Below are positions 24,360 to 33,416 of a DNA stretch of 38,373 nt, piece after piece. The stretch comes from Candidatus Rifleibacteriota bacterium (lineage in GTDB: Bacteria; Muiribacteriota; Ozemobacteria; Ozemobacterales; Ozemobacteraceae), in assembly GCA_012520995.1 (NCBI GenBank), contig JAAYNI010000077.1:1-38373 (forward strand), written 5' to 3'. The notes beneath the pieces were generated by a model. The model was not told the origin of the DNA. It worked only from the letters and a program-made list of their open reading frames with translations, and ran no database searches. The position numbers and the translations under genes were made by a program. Positions within the stretch are counted from its first letter, which is position 1. The number at the start of each line of letters is the position of its first letter.

Positions 24360-26065
24360 TGACAGATATCAGACAAAAAATTTCACACCAAGATTGGCTT
24401 TCTATTAATAAACCCGCTAGATATATGGGTGGAGAAGTAAATCAGGTTCCCTCGAAAGACAACCCAAAGGTTCGTATATGTATAGTTTTTCCAGATGTTT
24501 ATGAACTTGGCATGTCAAATTTAGCCGTCAAGATTTTCTATGAAATCTTAAATAAACGTCCAGAAATATATGCTGAGCGAGCATTTGCCCCATTTCCCGA
24601 CTTTTCTGAATTGCTTCAAAGAAAAGATTTGCCTCTATTTTCCCTTGAGACAGGCACACCTCTTAAGGACTTTGACGCTCTTTTTATAACTTTGCCTTAC
24701 GAGATGACTTTTACAAATATTTTGCACATACTTGATGTGAGCAAGATTCCTCTTCAATGGAAAGAACGTCAAACAGGGCCTCTGATAATATCAGGAGGGC
24801 CTTCTTCATCGAATCCTTTACCTCTTAGCCTTTTTATGGACGCAGTCTTTATAGGAGAAGGTGAGGAAGCCGTAATAGAAATGGCTGACCTTATAGCAGA
24901 AATGAAAGAGCAAAACATACAGGGCTCTGAGCGACGGCAAGCTTTAACAAAGATCGAAGGACTCTGGGTTCCAGAATTTCCGGCTCCAGTAAAACATAGG
25001 ATATACAAAGGTTTCGTTGATTCAGTTCCACCTTTGAATCCTGTTCTTCCTAATATTCAGGCAGTTCATGACCGTGCTACTATAGAGATATTCAGAGGCT
25101 GTACAGCTGGTTGCAGATTCTGTAATGCAGGTTTTTATTATAGACCCAAGCGCGAAAGAAAAGTTGAAGATGTCTTGGCCTATTCAAAAGCTCTTTTGGA
25201 AAATACGGGTGAAGACACTTTGGGGCTCTTATCTCTTTCGACTTCTGATTACAGACATCTTGAAAAGCTTATAAAAGGCTTGGACGATCTAAAGCTTTAT
25301 CCGGAACAGAGCATTTCTATTCCATCTTTGCGTATGAGCGATAATACTGTTACTTTGCTAAATGCCAGCAAAAATATACGCAAAGGCGGATTGACATTTG
25401 CACCTGAAGCAGGTACTCAGAGACTTCGCGACATAATAAACAAGAATGTCACTGAGGAAGATATAATACAGGTTATAACTTCCGCTTCGACTTCGACTTA
25501 TAAGAAAATTAAACTCTATTTTATGATGGGACTTCCATTTGAAACAGAAGAAGACTTGGAAGGTCTTGTAGATTTGGTTAATCGTTTGGAAGAAACTGTC
25601 AGGGCTATGAAGCCTCGTAAAACTATTTCTATCAGTCTTTCGGGTTTTGTTCCCAAGGCTTTTACGCCTTTCCAATGGGCAAGACAAGCAACCACCGAAG
25701 AGTTGATTGAAAAGCGTAAACTGGTTTGTGACGGTTTGAAACGATTTAATACACCGATTTCTTGGAGAGATGAAATAACCTGTTTGATCGAAGCTCTTTT
25801 TGCCAGAGGTGACGAGAAGATTTCTGAGCTTTTGCTAGTAGCTTATAAAAACGGTTGTTTCATGGATGGCTGGTATGAGTTTTTCAGTGCGGACAACTGG
25901 CTGAAATCAATAGAAGAAATGAATATAAACCTTAATGATTATCTTGGCGAAAAAAGCATAAATGCTCCTCTTCCTTGGGACTTTGTAGATTATGGCACTC
26001 CAAAAAGCTTTTTCCTTTCTGAATACCAGAAAGCTGCTAAAATAGCGGGAGTTGAATTGCAATGA
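24359..26065 (+). CDS. B12-binding-like radical SAM protein (TIGR03960 type)
   Basis: A 568-residue protein with an N-terminal B12-binding-like region (about 38-200: VRICIVFPDVYELGMSNLAV, IISGGPSS, FIGEGEEA) and a radical SAM core whose cluster cysteines are Cys248, Cys252 and Cys255 (FRGCTAGCRFC), followed by FAPEAGTQRLRDIINKN and YFMMGLPFETEEDL. The family is widespread and its reaction is unknown to me. It is characteristically followed, or fused, to the DUF2344/TIGR03936 domain, and lies near rng, as here. The pair overlaps by four bases, so they probably act together, perhaps in RNA or ribosome modification (inferred from context). Confidence 0.9.
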   Translation: MTDIRQKISHQDWLSINKPARYMGGEVNQVPSKDNPKVRICIVFPDVYELGMSNLAVKIFYEILNKRPEIYAERAFAPFPDFSELLQRKDLPLFSLETGTPLKDFDALFITLPYEMTFTNILHILDVSKIPLQWKERQTGPLIISGGPSSSNPLPLSLFMDAVFIGEGEEAVIEMADLIAEMKEQNIQGSERRQALTKIEGLWVPEFPAPVKHRIYKGFVDSVPPLNPVLPNIQAVHDRATIEIFRGCTAGCRFCNAGFYYRPKRERKVEDVLAYSKALLENTGEDTLGLLSLSTSDYRHLEKLIKGLDDLKLYPEQSISIPSLRMSDNTVTLLNASKNIRKGGLTFAPEAGTQRLRDIINKNVTEEDIIQVITSASTSTYKKIKLYFMMGLPFETEEDLEGLVDLVNRLEETVRAMKPRKTISISLSGFVPKAFTPFQWARQATTEELIEKRKLVCDGLKRFNTPISWRDEITCLIEALFARGDEKISELLLVAYKNGCFMDGWYEFFSADNWLKSIEEMNINLNDYLGEKSINAPLPWDFVDYGTPKSFFLSEYQKAAKIAGVELQ

Positions 26066-26721
26066 CTATGACTGCTCCTACAGAAAAGCTTCAGTGCAGG
26101 TTTGTTTATACGAGACTTGGTTATTCCAAATATCTTTCTCACCTAGACATGATTGGAGTGATAACTAAAGCTGTCAGAAGAGCCAGTTTGCCTTATGCTA
26201 TAACAGCTGGTATTACACCGCGAGCCGTGATATCTTTCGGTCCGCCTTTGCCGCTTGGACACGAAAGTCTTTGCGAGTTCTTTATTTTGGATTTGACAGA
26301 ATCGATTGATCCGGAAGAAGCGAAAGAACGTCTCTCTGAAGAACTCCCTGAAGGAGTTATTATCACGGAAGCCATTTTTCCTTATAGCAGAAGAAGACAA
26401 CCCAATAAGGGAGAAATGGTTGAATATGAATTGTTTTTTACTACAGAAAAGGCTTGTGAAATGGCACAAAATTTCTTGTGTCCGAACAGAGTCTTTGAAC
26501 TGGAATCCAAAGGAAAGCTTAAGGCTTATTCTATGGAAAAGGCCTTACAGAGCATTGCCAGAAACGACAGAGACGGTTTGTTTATACTAAAGGTGCAATT
26601 TTTTCAAAGCATACCTGACGCTCCTTCTGTCTCAAAAATTTCAACTGCTCTTGAAAGGCATTTACAAGAAGATGAAGAGTCCATATTTTTAATAAGGCGC
26701 CTCTCCATAACTTCGTTATGA
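26062..26721 (+). CDS. DUF2344 / TIGR03936 radical SAM partner protein
   Basis: A 219-residue cytoplasmic protein with the DUF2344 signature: RFVYTRLGYSKYLSHLDMIG, VRRASLPYAITAGITPRAVI and PPLPLGHESLCEFFILDL. In many bacteria it is fused to the C-terminus of the radical SAM protein encoded just before it; here the two are separate and overlap by four bases. Function is unknown. The next gene, rng, begins 13 bases after the stop. Confidence 0.9.
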   Translation: MTMTAPTEKLQCRFVYTRLGYSKYLSHLDMIGVITKAVRRASLPYAITAGITPRAVISFGPPLPLGHESLCEFFILDLTESIDPEEAKERLSEELPEGVIITEAIFPYSRRRQPNKGEMVEYELFFTTEKACEMAQNFLCPNRVFELESKGKLKAYSMEKALQSIARNDRDGLFILKVQFFQSIPDAPSVSKISTALERHLQEDEESIFLIRRLSITSL

Positions 26722-26734
26722 TGTGGAGATTATT

Positions 26735-28705
26735 TTGAAAAGACAAATTTTAATTAATATCGGAAAATATGAATCCAGAGCAGCTGTTCTGGAAAATGAC
26801 AAGCTCTGCGAACTTTATTATGAGATTCCCAACAGCGAAAAAATAGTTGGTTGTATTATTAAGGGTAAGGTTTCCAACATAGTTAAAGCCACTCAAAGCG
26901 CTTTTGTGGACATAGGAATTCATAAGGATGCTTATTTGACTCTGAATGGGGTCGAAAACTACAATAAAGATTCGGATGAACAGGACATTTTCAGAGATCC
27001 TATAGAAAATGTTCTAAAAGTTGGACAACAAATACTTTTGCAGGTTTTAAAGGAGCCTTCTGAAAGTAAAGGTCCCCGATCAACCATGATTCTTTCTTTC
27101 CCAGGACGATATCTTGTTTTTATGCCGCGAGTTAATCACATAGGCGTATCCAAAAAGATTACACAGGAAAAAGAGCGTGACAGGCTGCGAGAAATAGGGC
27201 AGAGATTAGTTCCCGAAGGTTCTGGGCTTGTTTTCAGAACAGTAGCTGAAGGCTTGGAAGAGCATGTTTTCCGTTCAGATCTTGATTTGCTTTTAAAAAT
27301 GTGGGAGAAAGTAGAGAAACGTAAAGATTCAGCTCCTCCCAGAACCATATTGCACAGAGATATTCCATTGCATCTCAAGATTGCCAGGGATTATATGACC
27401 GATGATGTGCAAGAGCTGATCATAGATAATAAAGAAGCCTACGATGAAATAATGAACGACTGTTCTTTCCTGTCTCCTATGCAAAGAGCTTCAATAGAAC
27501 TCTACAAAGATTCAATGCCCATATTTGATAAATATGGCATAGAAAAAGAAATAGAAATAGCCATGCAAACGAAAGTTTGGCTGAAATCCGGCGGTTATCT
27601 CTATATAGAAAAAACAGAAGCTATGTATTGTATTGACGTTAACTCTGGCAGATTCTCTGGCGGCAGCGACTTGGAAGAAACAGTATTCAGAGTCAATATG
27701 GAAGCCGCAGAAGAAATAGCCAGACAAGTTAGGCTTCGAAACATGTCTGGCATGATTATTGTCGACTTTATCGACATGGAGACAGCTTCTCATCGCTCTC
27801 AAGTTCTTAAAAAGCTGCGCGAAGGATTCAAGAACGACCACAATAAACCCAACGTTTGGGACTTCACTGAGCTTGGATTGGTGCAGATGACTCGTCGCCG
27901 AACAGCTTCAAGCATTGAAGAGACCAGAAAGGATACTTGCTCACACTGTGACGGCTCCGGCAAGGTCTTTTCCTATGTTACTGTAGCAAACATGCTTAGA
28001 ACACACCTTTTGGAAGAAGTTAAGAGGTTTGATGTTCCGCTATTTGAGATAACAGCGGATAAGCATGTTATAGACCTGATTCGCAAAGAAGAACGCCAAG
28101 ACGGAGCGACCTTGGAACAGACTCTTAATCGCAGAATTAATTTTGTGTCCTCAGAGAATATGCCTCGAGAATATTTTAGAATAGAACCGATTTTAAAAGA
28201 AACACCAGCTAAAGAAAAAGTTGAAAAAGCTGATAAGTCTCAGAGTGAAAATATAGAAGAGCCTACAGTTGAGAAACTTCAATCGCTTACAAAAACAGAG
28301 TCTGATAAAACTTCCAATAGAAATGAAAGAACTTATGACAGAGAGAATGCTTCTGGGAAGTCAATGAACTCCGAGAAAGAAAGAACTTCTCAGACTGCTT
28401 CAAGAGGCAATGGGAAGAGCAATTTTGCTTCACGAAACAACAAAAAACGAAATTATTTTAAACCCTCGGATAATCGAAAACCTGAGGAACGTCGAGATAA
28501 TTTCGCAGAGTTGTCTCCAGCTCCAGTTGCTGAAAACTTGGAGAAAGAATCACTTCAAAAAGATACTTCAAATGAGAAAAAACGCAAATTTCCCAAGCGC
28601 CGATATTATAATAAAAATGCTCGGCCTCATCAAAAAGATAATAATTTCACAAATAAATCCAATTTCGTAAATAAACGGAAATCAGGTAATCTGAAGAAAC
28701 AATGA
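26735..28705 (+). CDS. rng: Ribonuclease G/E
   Basis: A 656-residue single-strand endoribonuclease. TTG 26735 is chosen: GGAG lies six bases upstream and the N-terminus becomes MKRQILINIGKYESR, as in other RNase G proteins; GTG 26723 would add four odd residues. An S1 domain (about 36-120, with GKVSNIVKATQSAFVDIG) precedes the catalytic DNase-I-like part, with metal-binding Asp301 (CIDVNSG) and Asp344 (IVDFIDM) and the zinc-link CSHC (402-405). The last ~160 residues are a Lys/Arg/Asn-rich disordered tail, absent from E. coli RNase G and recalling the RNA-binding, degradosome-scaffold region of RNase E. It overlaps the next gene by four bases. Confidence 0.93.
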   Translation: MKRQILINIGKYESRAAVLENDKLCELYYEIPNSEKIVGCIIKGKVSNIVKATQSAFVDIGIHKDAYLTLNGVENYNKDSDEQDIFRDPIENVLKVGQQILLQVLKEPSESKGPRSTMILSFPGRYLVFMPRVNHIGVSKKITQEKERDRLREIGQRLVPEGSGLVFRTVAEGLEEHVFRSDLDLLLKMWEKVEKRKDSAPPRTILHRDIPLHLKIARDYMTDDVQELIIDNKEAYDEIMNDCSFLSPMQRASIELYKDSMPIFDKYGIEKEIEIAMQTKVWLKSGGYLYIEKTEAMYCIDVNSGRFSGGSDLEETVFRVNMEAAEEIARQVRLRNMSGMIIVDFIDMETASHRSQVLKKLREGFKNDHNKPNVWDFTELGLVQMTRRRTASSIEETRKDTCSHCDGSGKVFSYVTVANMLRTHLLEEVKRFDVPLFEITADKHVIDLIRKEERQDGATLEQTLNRRINFVSSENMPREYFRIEPILKETPAKEKVEKADKSQSENIEEPTVEKLQSLTKTESDKTSNRNERTYDRENASGKSMNSEKERTSQTASRGNGKSNFASRNNKKRNYFKPSDNRKPEERRDNFAELSPAPVAENLEKESLQKDTSNEKKRKFPKRRYYNKNARPHQKDNNFTNKSNFVNKRKSGNLKKQ

Positions 28706-29409
28706 AAAAAACAACCTCTTCATCGAGAACAGTCTTTTCCATTTTGCTTTTCTTTTTGATTTTGCCTTCAGCGCATCTGAGGGCTCAATTTAAACTGGAA
28801 CCGAAGCCTCTCACTGCTTATAGCTTTACTTTTTCCAGTTCATCAGCATCAAGCTTTGTTCATCAGGATTTCAAAGATTCTGATAAATTTCAGGCAGACA
28901 ATAAAACCTTTTTGATAGATGTGTTAGGTCGTGATGCTGACAAAATTCTTGTGCAAATTACTTCGGGCAATAAAATAATGCGCAGGCAGATCAAAACAAA
29001 TGGTGAGCTCTTGTCTTCGCCTGAGTTGAATCTTCCGCCTTTTCTTGTTTTTCCCGATGCTCCATTGAGAAAAGGCAAAACAATAGCTTTTCAGAAAAGT
29101 TTGGATAGCAAATTCGGAAAAATTCCTTCAACTTGGTATTTGACTCTCATAGAAGAGGACGTTAACTTAGCTAAAATGTCTTTCAGGGCTGTTTTGCCTG
29201 GCACAAATACTCAAACAATAAAAAAGACTTATCATGTAACAGGTGAAATAGCTTTTGATAAACAAGAGGGTATGCCTCAAAGAGTAGTTTGGAAGACAGC
29301 CTACAAAACTGAGTTTTATGTGAAAGAAATAGCGGTTGTCAGGCATTTTGCTACTCATACATTTCTTTCATCTCATGAGTTGACTATGACAGGAAAGATA
29401 AAACGCTGA
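28702..29409 (+). CDS. Exported protein of unknown function
   Basis: 235 residues with a signal peptide ending HLRAQ (about 1-29) and a mostly beta-rich body. I do not recognise a family. It shows alternating hydrophobic strands (FLIDVLGRDADKILVQITSG, STWYLTLIEEDVNLAKMSF, YHVTGEIAFDKQEGMPQRVV), compatible with a periplasmic beta-sandwich. Its ATG overlaps the rng stop by four bases and the next exported protein starts one base after its stop, so all three are cotranscribed. Confidence 0.7.
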   Translation: MKKTTSSSRTVFSILLFFLILPSAHLRAQFKLEPKPLTAYSFTFSSSSASSFVHQDFKDSDKFQADNKTFLIDVLGRDADKILVQITSGNKIMRRQIKTNGELLSSPELNLPPFLVFPDAPLRKGKTIAFQKSLDSKFGKIPSTWYLTLIEEDVNLAKMSFRAVLPGTNTQTIKKTYHVTGEIAFDKQEGMPQRVVWKTAYKTEFYVKEIAVVRHFATHTFLSSHELTMTGKIKR

Positions 29410-29410
29410 A

Positions 29411-30274
29411 ATGAACAAGAAAAATACAATTTGCCGTTTTTTGTTAATTTTGCTTCTTTGGGTTTTGTTACCATATCCTTTGAGAGCACAACAGCAGATC
29501 CCAGGTTTTTTGAATTGGCTTACAGAAAATGAAACATTGATTTTGAACTCGGTCAATTCAGATAAAGAGATACTAAAGGCCTTTTTCTCTTCTCCTTTCT
29601 CTATAATGCCCACAATGGAACTGGCGGAATCTTTTTCAGAACGAAAGTTTATCCAAAGAAACGCTAATATAAGAACAACTGTTATAAGGCTTTCATTAAT
29701 TAACTCGACTGCAGCAAGACTTAGTTCCCCAAATCTCTTACTCTCTTTGCAGAGAGCTATGCCGAACACTTGGATTTGCTTTTCTTTCAGATATGTAGGA
29801 CTTGTCTTTAAAATGCCTTTCCTGCCTGTTCTTAACGACCTTTTTTATACTGATGTAATTAAACTTAGCGGAGCGGATCCAGCTGGTGAAGCTACTATAC
29901 AGACAGCTGTTAAAACAGCTTTGCAGTCTTTGTCAGATCAGGAAAAGCGGCTTATGTGCAAATATTTTGAAATATATCATGCTCTTTATCCGCAAGAACG
30001 GGAAACCACCAGCTTGGCTTTCTTGATTCGTAATTCAACCTCTTCTAGTTTTGCCAGTAACGCTAACAGGGTTCTGCAATTTGTTCGCAGTGACAAAACT
30101 TCTCCTGTGCGGCAGGGAGGAGATGAAGCGGATGTTTTTGATGAGTTGCTCGGGCAGATAGGATTAGATGATGCAGCTCTTTCTCAGAAGGCAGAAGAGC
30201 AAATGATGGAACTTAGTCCAGAGGATAAAGCTCGCCAACAAGAATTGGATTCTCTCTTCGATATTTTTAACTGA
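29411..30274 (+). CDS. Exported helical protein of unknown function
   Basis: 287 residues with a signal peptide ending PLRAQ (about 1-26). The rest is largely alpha-helical, with an acidic, Gln-rich C-terminal tail (SPEDKARQQELDSLFDIF). No motif is recognised. It is the last gene of the run that starts at 24141 and is coupled to the preceding exported protein with a one-base gap, suggesting the two work together in the envelope. Confidence 0.68.
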   Translation: MNKKNTICRFLLILLLWVLLPYPLRAQQQIPGFLNWLTENETLILNSVNSDKEILKAFFSSPFSIMPTMELAESFSERKFIQRNANIRTTVIRLSLINSTAARLSSPNLLLSLQRAMPNTWICFSFRYVGLVFKMPFLPVLNDLFYTDVIKLSGADPAGEATIQTAVKTALQSLSDQEKRLMCKYFEIYHALYPQERETTSLAFLIRNSTSSSFASNANRVLQFVRSDKTSPVRQGGDEADVFDELLGQIGLDDAALSQKAEEQMMELSPEDKARQQELDSLFDIFN

Positions 30275-30287
30275 CATTATTATAACA

Positions 30288-30406
30288 GTGGATAGTGGGT
30301 CGTGGGTAGAAAGGCACAGAAAAGCTGAATATCTATTTTTACACTATACATTCTACACTTTACATTTTTTTCAACTCGCCACTTGCCACCCGCCACACAT
30401 CACTGC
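30288..30406. repeat. Degenerate intergenic repeats between convergent genes
   Basis: The gap holds GTGGATAGTGGGTCGTGGGT (reverse of the CCACTATCC type), GTAGAAAGGCACAGAAAA, TTCTACACTTTACATTTTT and CTCGCCACTTGCCACCCGCC. All belong to the vocabularies at 941, 3229 and 3583. I see no clear terminator. Confidence 0.5.
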
Positions 30407-30416
30407 ACGTAAGTGC

Positions 30417-31421
30417 TCATCGGTTATAGTATTCTTTAAGCCTGGGTGGCGAATTGGCTTTAAGTTTTTTTAGTGCTTTGTCTTCCAGTTGTCTGATTCT
30501 CTCTCTTGTAACGCCGACTATTCTGCCTATTTCTTCAAGAGATCTTGGAACTCCATCGTCAAGGCCAAAACGTAGTTTGATTAGCATTTGTTCGCGCTCG
30601 CTCAAAGTCTCCAAAACTCGATCTATTTGCTCTCTTAAAAGTGAGTCGACAACAGCTTCTTCTGGACTCTGAGTGACATCGTCGGGTATATAGTTTTCAA
30701 GTGTAGAATCGTCTTTTGCCCCGACAGTCGCTTCCATGGAAACAGGTTCTCTTGTTTGCTTGTAGACTTCTTCAATACGTGATACGGGCAAGTCTATAAG
30801 TTCTGAAAGTTCTTCGTTTGTTGGCTCTCGGCCATGTTCCTGAGTGAAAAGTCTTTTGTGTTTCTTGATTTTATTGACTATTTCCATTATGTGTACAGGA
30901 ATTCTTATGACTCTCGATTGCTCAGCTATAGCTCTTGTAATGGATTGTCTTATCCACCAAGTAGAGTAGGTTGAGAATTTGTACCCCATTGTGTAGTCGA
31001 ATTTTTCTATAGAGCGGAGGAGGCCAAGGTTTCCTTCTTGAATCAAATCAAGAAATAGCAATCCTCTGTTGGTATATTTTTTTGCTATGCTGACTACCAG
31101 GCGCAGATTGGCGGTCACTAAAGCGTCTCTGGCTTCTTGGTCGCCCTCAAGAATTCGTTTGGCAAAAGCCTTTTCTTGATCATGGGTAGCAAGATCCAGT
31201 TTTGAAAGCTGCTGCAAATAAAGTTTCACGGAATCGTCAAAAATAGACTCTTCCTTGCGCTTTTCGCGTTTATCTTGGTGATCTACGACATCATCATCCG
31301 AACTTTTGGGTTCATCGGAAGCTATTTTGATGTTTTCTATGATCTCAGATTTTTTGCGGTGCGATTTCTTTTTGTCTTGGGCAGCTTCTTTTATATTATT
31401 CGCCTTATCGCCGCTTGGCAT
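30417..31421 (-). CDS. rpoD: RNA polymerase sigma-70 family factor (RpoD/RpoS class)
   Basis: A 334-residue sigma factor that directs promoter recognition. A charged N-terminus (about 1-60) replaces region 1.1. Then come region 1.2 ([16 protein letters not shown]), region 2 with [23 protein letters not shown] and the -10-reading [19 protein letters not shown], region 3 ([13 protein letters not shown]) and region 4 with the -35-reading helix-turn-helix ([19 protein letters not shown]). The sequence is close to the primary sigma, but its short length and lack of region 1.1 leave open a group 2 factor. A GAGGAG site precedes the ATG. The ATG follows directly on the accA stop, so sigma is cotranscribed with accDA. 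Confidence 0.9.
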   Translation of the reverse strand: MPSGDKANNIKEAAQDKKKSHRKKSEIIENIKIASDEPKSSDDDVVDHQDKREKRKEESIFDDSVKLYLQQLSKLDLATHDQEKAFAKRILEGDQEARDALVTANLRLVVSIAKKYTNRGLLFLDLIQEGNLGLLRSIEKFDYTMGYKFSTYSTWWIRQSITRAIAEQSRVIRIPVHIMEIVNKIKKHKRLFTQEHGREPTNEELSELIDLPVSRIEEVYKQTREPVSMEATVGAKDDSTLENYIPDDVTQSPEEAVVDSLLREQIDRVLETLSEREQMLIKLRFGLDDGVPRSLEEIGRIVGVTRERIRQLEDKALKKLKANSPPRLKEYYNR

Positions 31422-32390
31422 TTAAAACTCCTCGTTAACAGAAAACACGCCTATACGGCGAAATTTTTCATACCTCGACTTTATAAGATCATCGGCAGAA
31501 ATCTTTTTTAAGATAGGCAAACAAGAATCAATTTTCTTTTTTATTTCTTGTGCCGTTTCTTCATGGTTTCGGTGAGCTCCGCCGATTGGCTCTGGAAGTA
31601 TGTCGTCTATTATCCCCAGTTTCAGTAAGTCCTTTGCCTCAATCTTTAGAGCTTCTGCGGCTTCTCTCTGTTTTTTTGCGTCTTTCCATAGGATTGATGC
31701 ACAGCCTTCTGGAGAAATCACCGAGTAGGTTGAAAATTCAAACATGAAAATTCGATCGCCTACGCTTAAAGCTAATGCTCCGCCGCTGCCGCCTTCTCCT
31801 GTCACAAAACAAAGTATAGGAACTCTGAGAGAGGACATGAGAGCCAATGATTCTGCTATGGCGTTGCTTTGCCCGCGTTCTTCAGCGCCAACTCCGGGAA
31901 AAGCTCCAGGAGTGTCTATAAAGGTAACTATTGGAAGATTAAACTTTTCAGCCATCTTCATTATGCGCATTGCTTTTCTGTAGCCTTCAGGATGAGGCAT
32001 GCCAAAGTTTCTGAAAATGTTGTCTTCTGTGTCATGACCTTTTTGGTGACCAATAATAGCTAGCCTGTGTTCGCCTATTTGTCCAAATCCAGCTACAATT
32101 GCCGGATCATCGCTATAAAGACGATCTCCGTGTAGCTCGACAAATTCATTTCCGCACAATAATTGTATGTAATCAAGGGTCGAGGGGCGGTTAATATGTC
32201 TTGAAACCTTGACAACCTGCCAAGGTTTGAGGTTGCCGTAAATTTCTGTCTTGATTTGATCAAGCTTGCTTGCTATCGCTGAAATCTCCTTGGAAAGATC
32301 CACCTTGCTGGAAGCGGATACTTCTTCAAGCTCTTTAATTCGTTGTTCAAACTCGTTTATAGATTGTTCGAAGTCAAAATCAGCTGTCAT
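31422..32390 (-). CDS. accA: Acetyl-CoA carboxylase carboxyltransferase subunit alpha
   Basis: A 322-residue subunit, normal for AccA. With AccD it transfers CO2 from carboxybiotin to acetyl-CoA to make malonyl-CoA for fatty acid synthesis. Signatures: an N-terminal helical region (about 1-60), RPSTLDYIQLLC, ELHGDRLYSDDPAIVAGFG, GMPHPEGYRKAMR, FIDTPGAFPGVGAEERGQ, GEGGSGGALALSVGD and YSVISPEGCASILWKD. The gene overlaps accD by 11 bases, giving the equal synthesis a heterotetramer needs. Biotin carboxylase and BCCP genes are not in the window. Confidence 0.96.
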   Translation of the reverse strand: MTADFDFEQSINEFEQRIKELEEVSASSKVDLSKEISAIASKLDQIKTEIYGNLKPWQVVKVSRHINRPSTLDYIQLLCGNEFVELHGDRLYSDDPAIVAGFGQIGEHRLAIIGHQKGHDTEDNIFRNFGMPHPEGYRKAMRIMKMAEKFNLPIVTFIDTPGAFPGVGAEERGQSNAIAESLALMSSLRVPILCFVTGEGGSGGALALSVGDRIFMFEFSTYSVISPEGCASILWKDAKKQREAAEALKIEAKDLLKLGIIDDILPEPIGGAHRNHEETAQEIKKKIDSCLPILKKISADDLIKSRYEKFRRIGVFSVNEEF

Positions 32391-33222
32391 AGGCAGTATC
32401 TGGAGCGATTAAACGCAATATCCTTTCAAGAGTATTTTTCATTATGCTCCTGTGGACTACTATGTCGAGCATGCCGTGCTCTATCAGAAAATTAGAGCGC
32501 TGGAACCCTTCGGGCAGTTTTTGTCTTATTGTTTGTTCTATAACTCTTGGCCCGGCAAAGCCTATAAAGGCTCCAGGTTCACTTATGTTGATGTCGCCAA
32601 GAGATGCGAAGCTGGCTGAAACACCGCCAGCAGTAGGGTCTATTAAAATTGATATGAAGAGAACTCCGGCTTTGTACAGCTTGTCAATTACTGCGGAGGT
32701 TTTTGCCATTTGCATAAGAGAAATGATACCTTCCTGCATTCTGGCTCCGCCGCTAGTTGCTATAGAAATAAGCGGCCGGCCTTCTTCGAGAGCCATCTCG
32801 GCAATTGCAGTAAACTTTTCGCCAACTACAGAACCCATGCTGCCGCCCATAAATTCAAAATTCATTACGGATATAAAGACTCTCATTCCGCCAATAGTAG
32901 CTTTGCCTACTGTAATGGCTTCATTGGAGTCTGTTTTTTCTACAGCTTCTCTAATTCTGTCTCTATAGGGTTTTGAGTCAACAAAGTTGAGCGGGTCTTC
33001 TGAGACCAAATCGGGAAAAAGTTCAATAAATGAATTTTCATCCGTCAGCAAAGCTATGCGATCCCAGATAGGCATACGAAGATGACATGTGCACTTGGAG
33101 CAAATGTACATGTTCTTGGTCAGATCTTTTACCAATAATGTTTCGTCACAAGAAGGACATTTGCGCCAGAGATCTGAAGGTTTTTCTTTTCGTCTAAGTT
33201 TAAGTTTGTCAAGCCAACCCAT
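32380..33222 (-). CDS. accD: Acetyl-CoA carboxylase carboxyltransferase subunit beta
   Basis: A 280-residue subunit carrying the four-Cys zinc ribbon of bacterial AccD (Cys22, 25, 41 and 44), then the crotonase-like fold with NFEFMGGSMGSVVGEK, SGGARMQEGIISLMQMAKT and DPTAGGVSASFASLGD. The zinc ribbon binds nucleic acid in E. coli and can feed back on translation of the mRNA. ATG 33222 is taken as start; a TTG codon just before it is an alternative, with GGAG at a slightly better distance. First gene of accD-accA-sigma, preceded by a recognisable promoter. Confidence 0.95.
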   Translation of the reverse strand: MGWLDKLKLRRKEKPSDLWRKCPSCDETLLVKDLTKNMYICSKCTCHLRMPIWDRIALLTDENSFIELFPDLVSEDPLNFVDSKPYRDRIREAVEKTDSNEAITVGKATIGGMRVFISVMNFEFMGGSMGSVVGEKFTAIAEMALEEGRPLISIATSGGARMQEGIISLMQMAKTSAVIDKLYKAGVLFISILIDPTAGGVSASFASLGDINISEPGAFIGFAGPRVIEQTIRQKLPEGFQRSNFLIEHGMLDIVVHRSIMKNTLERILRLIAPDTAYDS

Positions 33223-33257
33223 CAATATAGGAACTCCAAAATTTCAGTTAAGATGAG

Positions 33258-33286
33258 AAAATAACAGATTTTAGAAATAATTTCAA
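33258..33286 (-). promoter_or_regulatory. Promoter of accD-accA-sigma unit
   Basis: On the minus strand, TTGAAA (33281-33286), a 17-base spacer and TATTTT (33258-33263), 36 bases before the accD ATG. Confidence 0.5.
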
Positions 33287-33348
33287 GTTTGCTTTATTTA
33301 GAGCTGCTTATCTGTTGATTTTCAAGCAAATAGTTTGTTCGTTTGTCT

Positions 33349-33387
33349 AAAAGGCTAAAAAGAAAAGCCTCCACATGGAGCGGAGGC
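33349..33387 (-). terminator. Intrinsic terminator of the cytochrome-like gene
   Basis: On the minus strand GCCTCC and GGAGGC (33367-33372 and 33382-33387) pair around a nine-base loop and are followed by TTTTCTTTTT. It ends the gene whose stop is at 33417. An alternative CCTCC pairing upstream gives the stem some slack. Confidence 0.7.
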
Positions 33388-33416
33388 GGAGGTTGCTATT
33401 CTGTTTAAAGTCAGTT

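Noticed and set aside
30288-30473. 61-residue ORF after the last exported protein
   Set aside because: It is made of intergenic repeats and runs into the sigma gene on the other strand.
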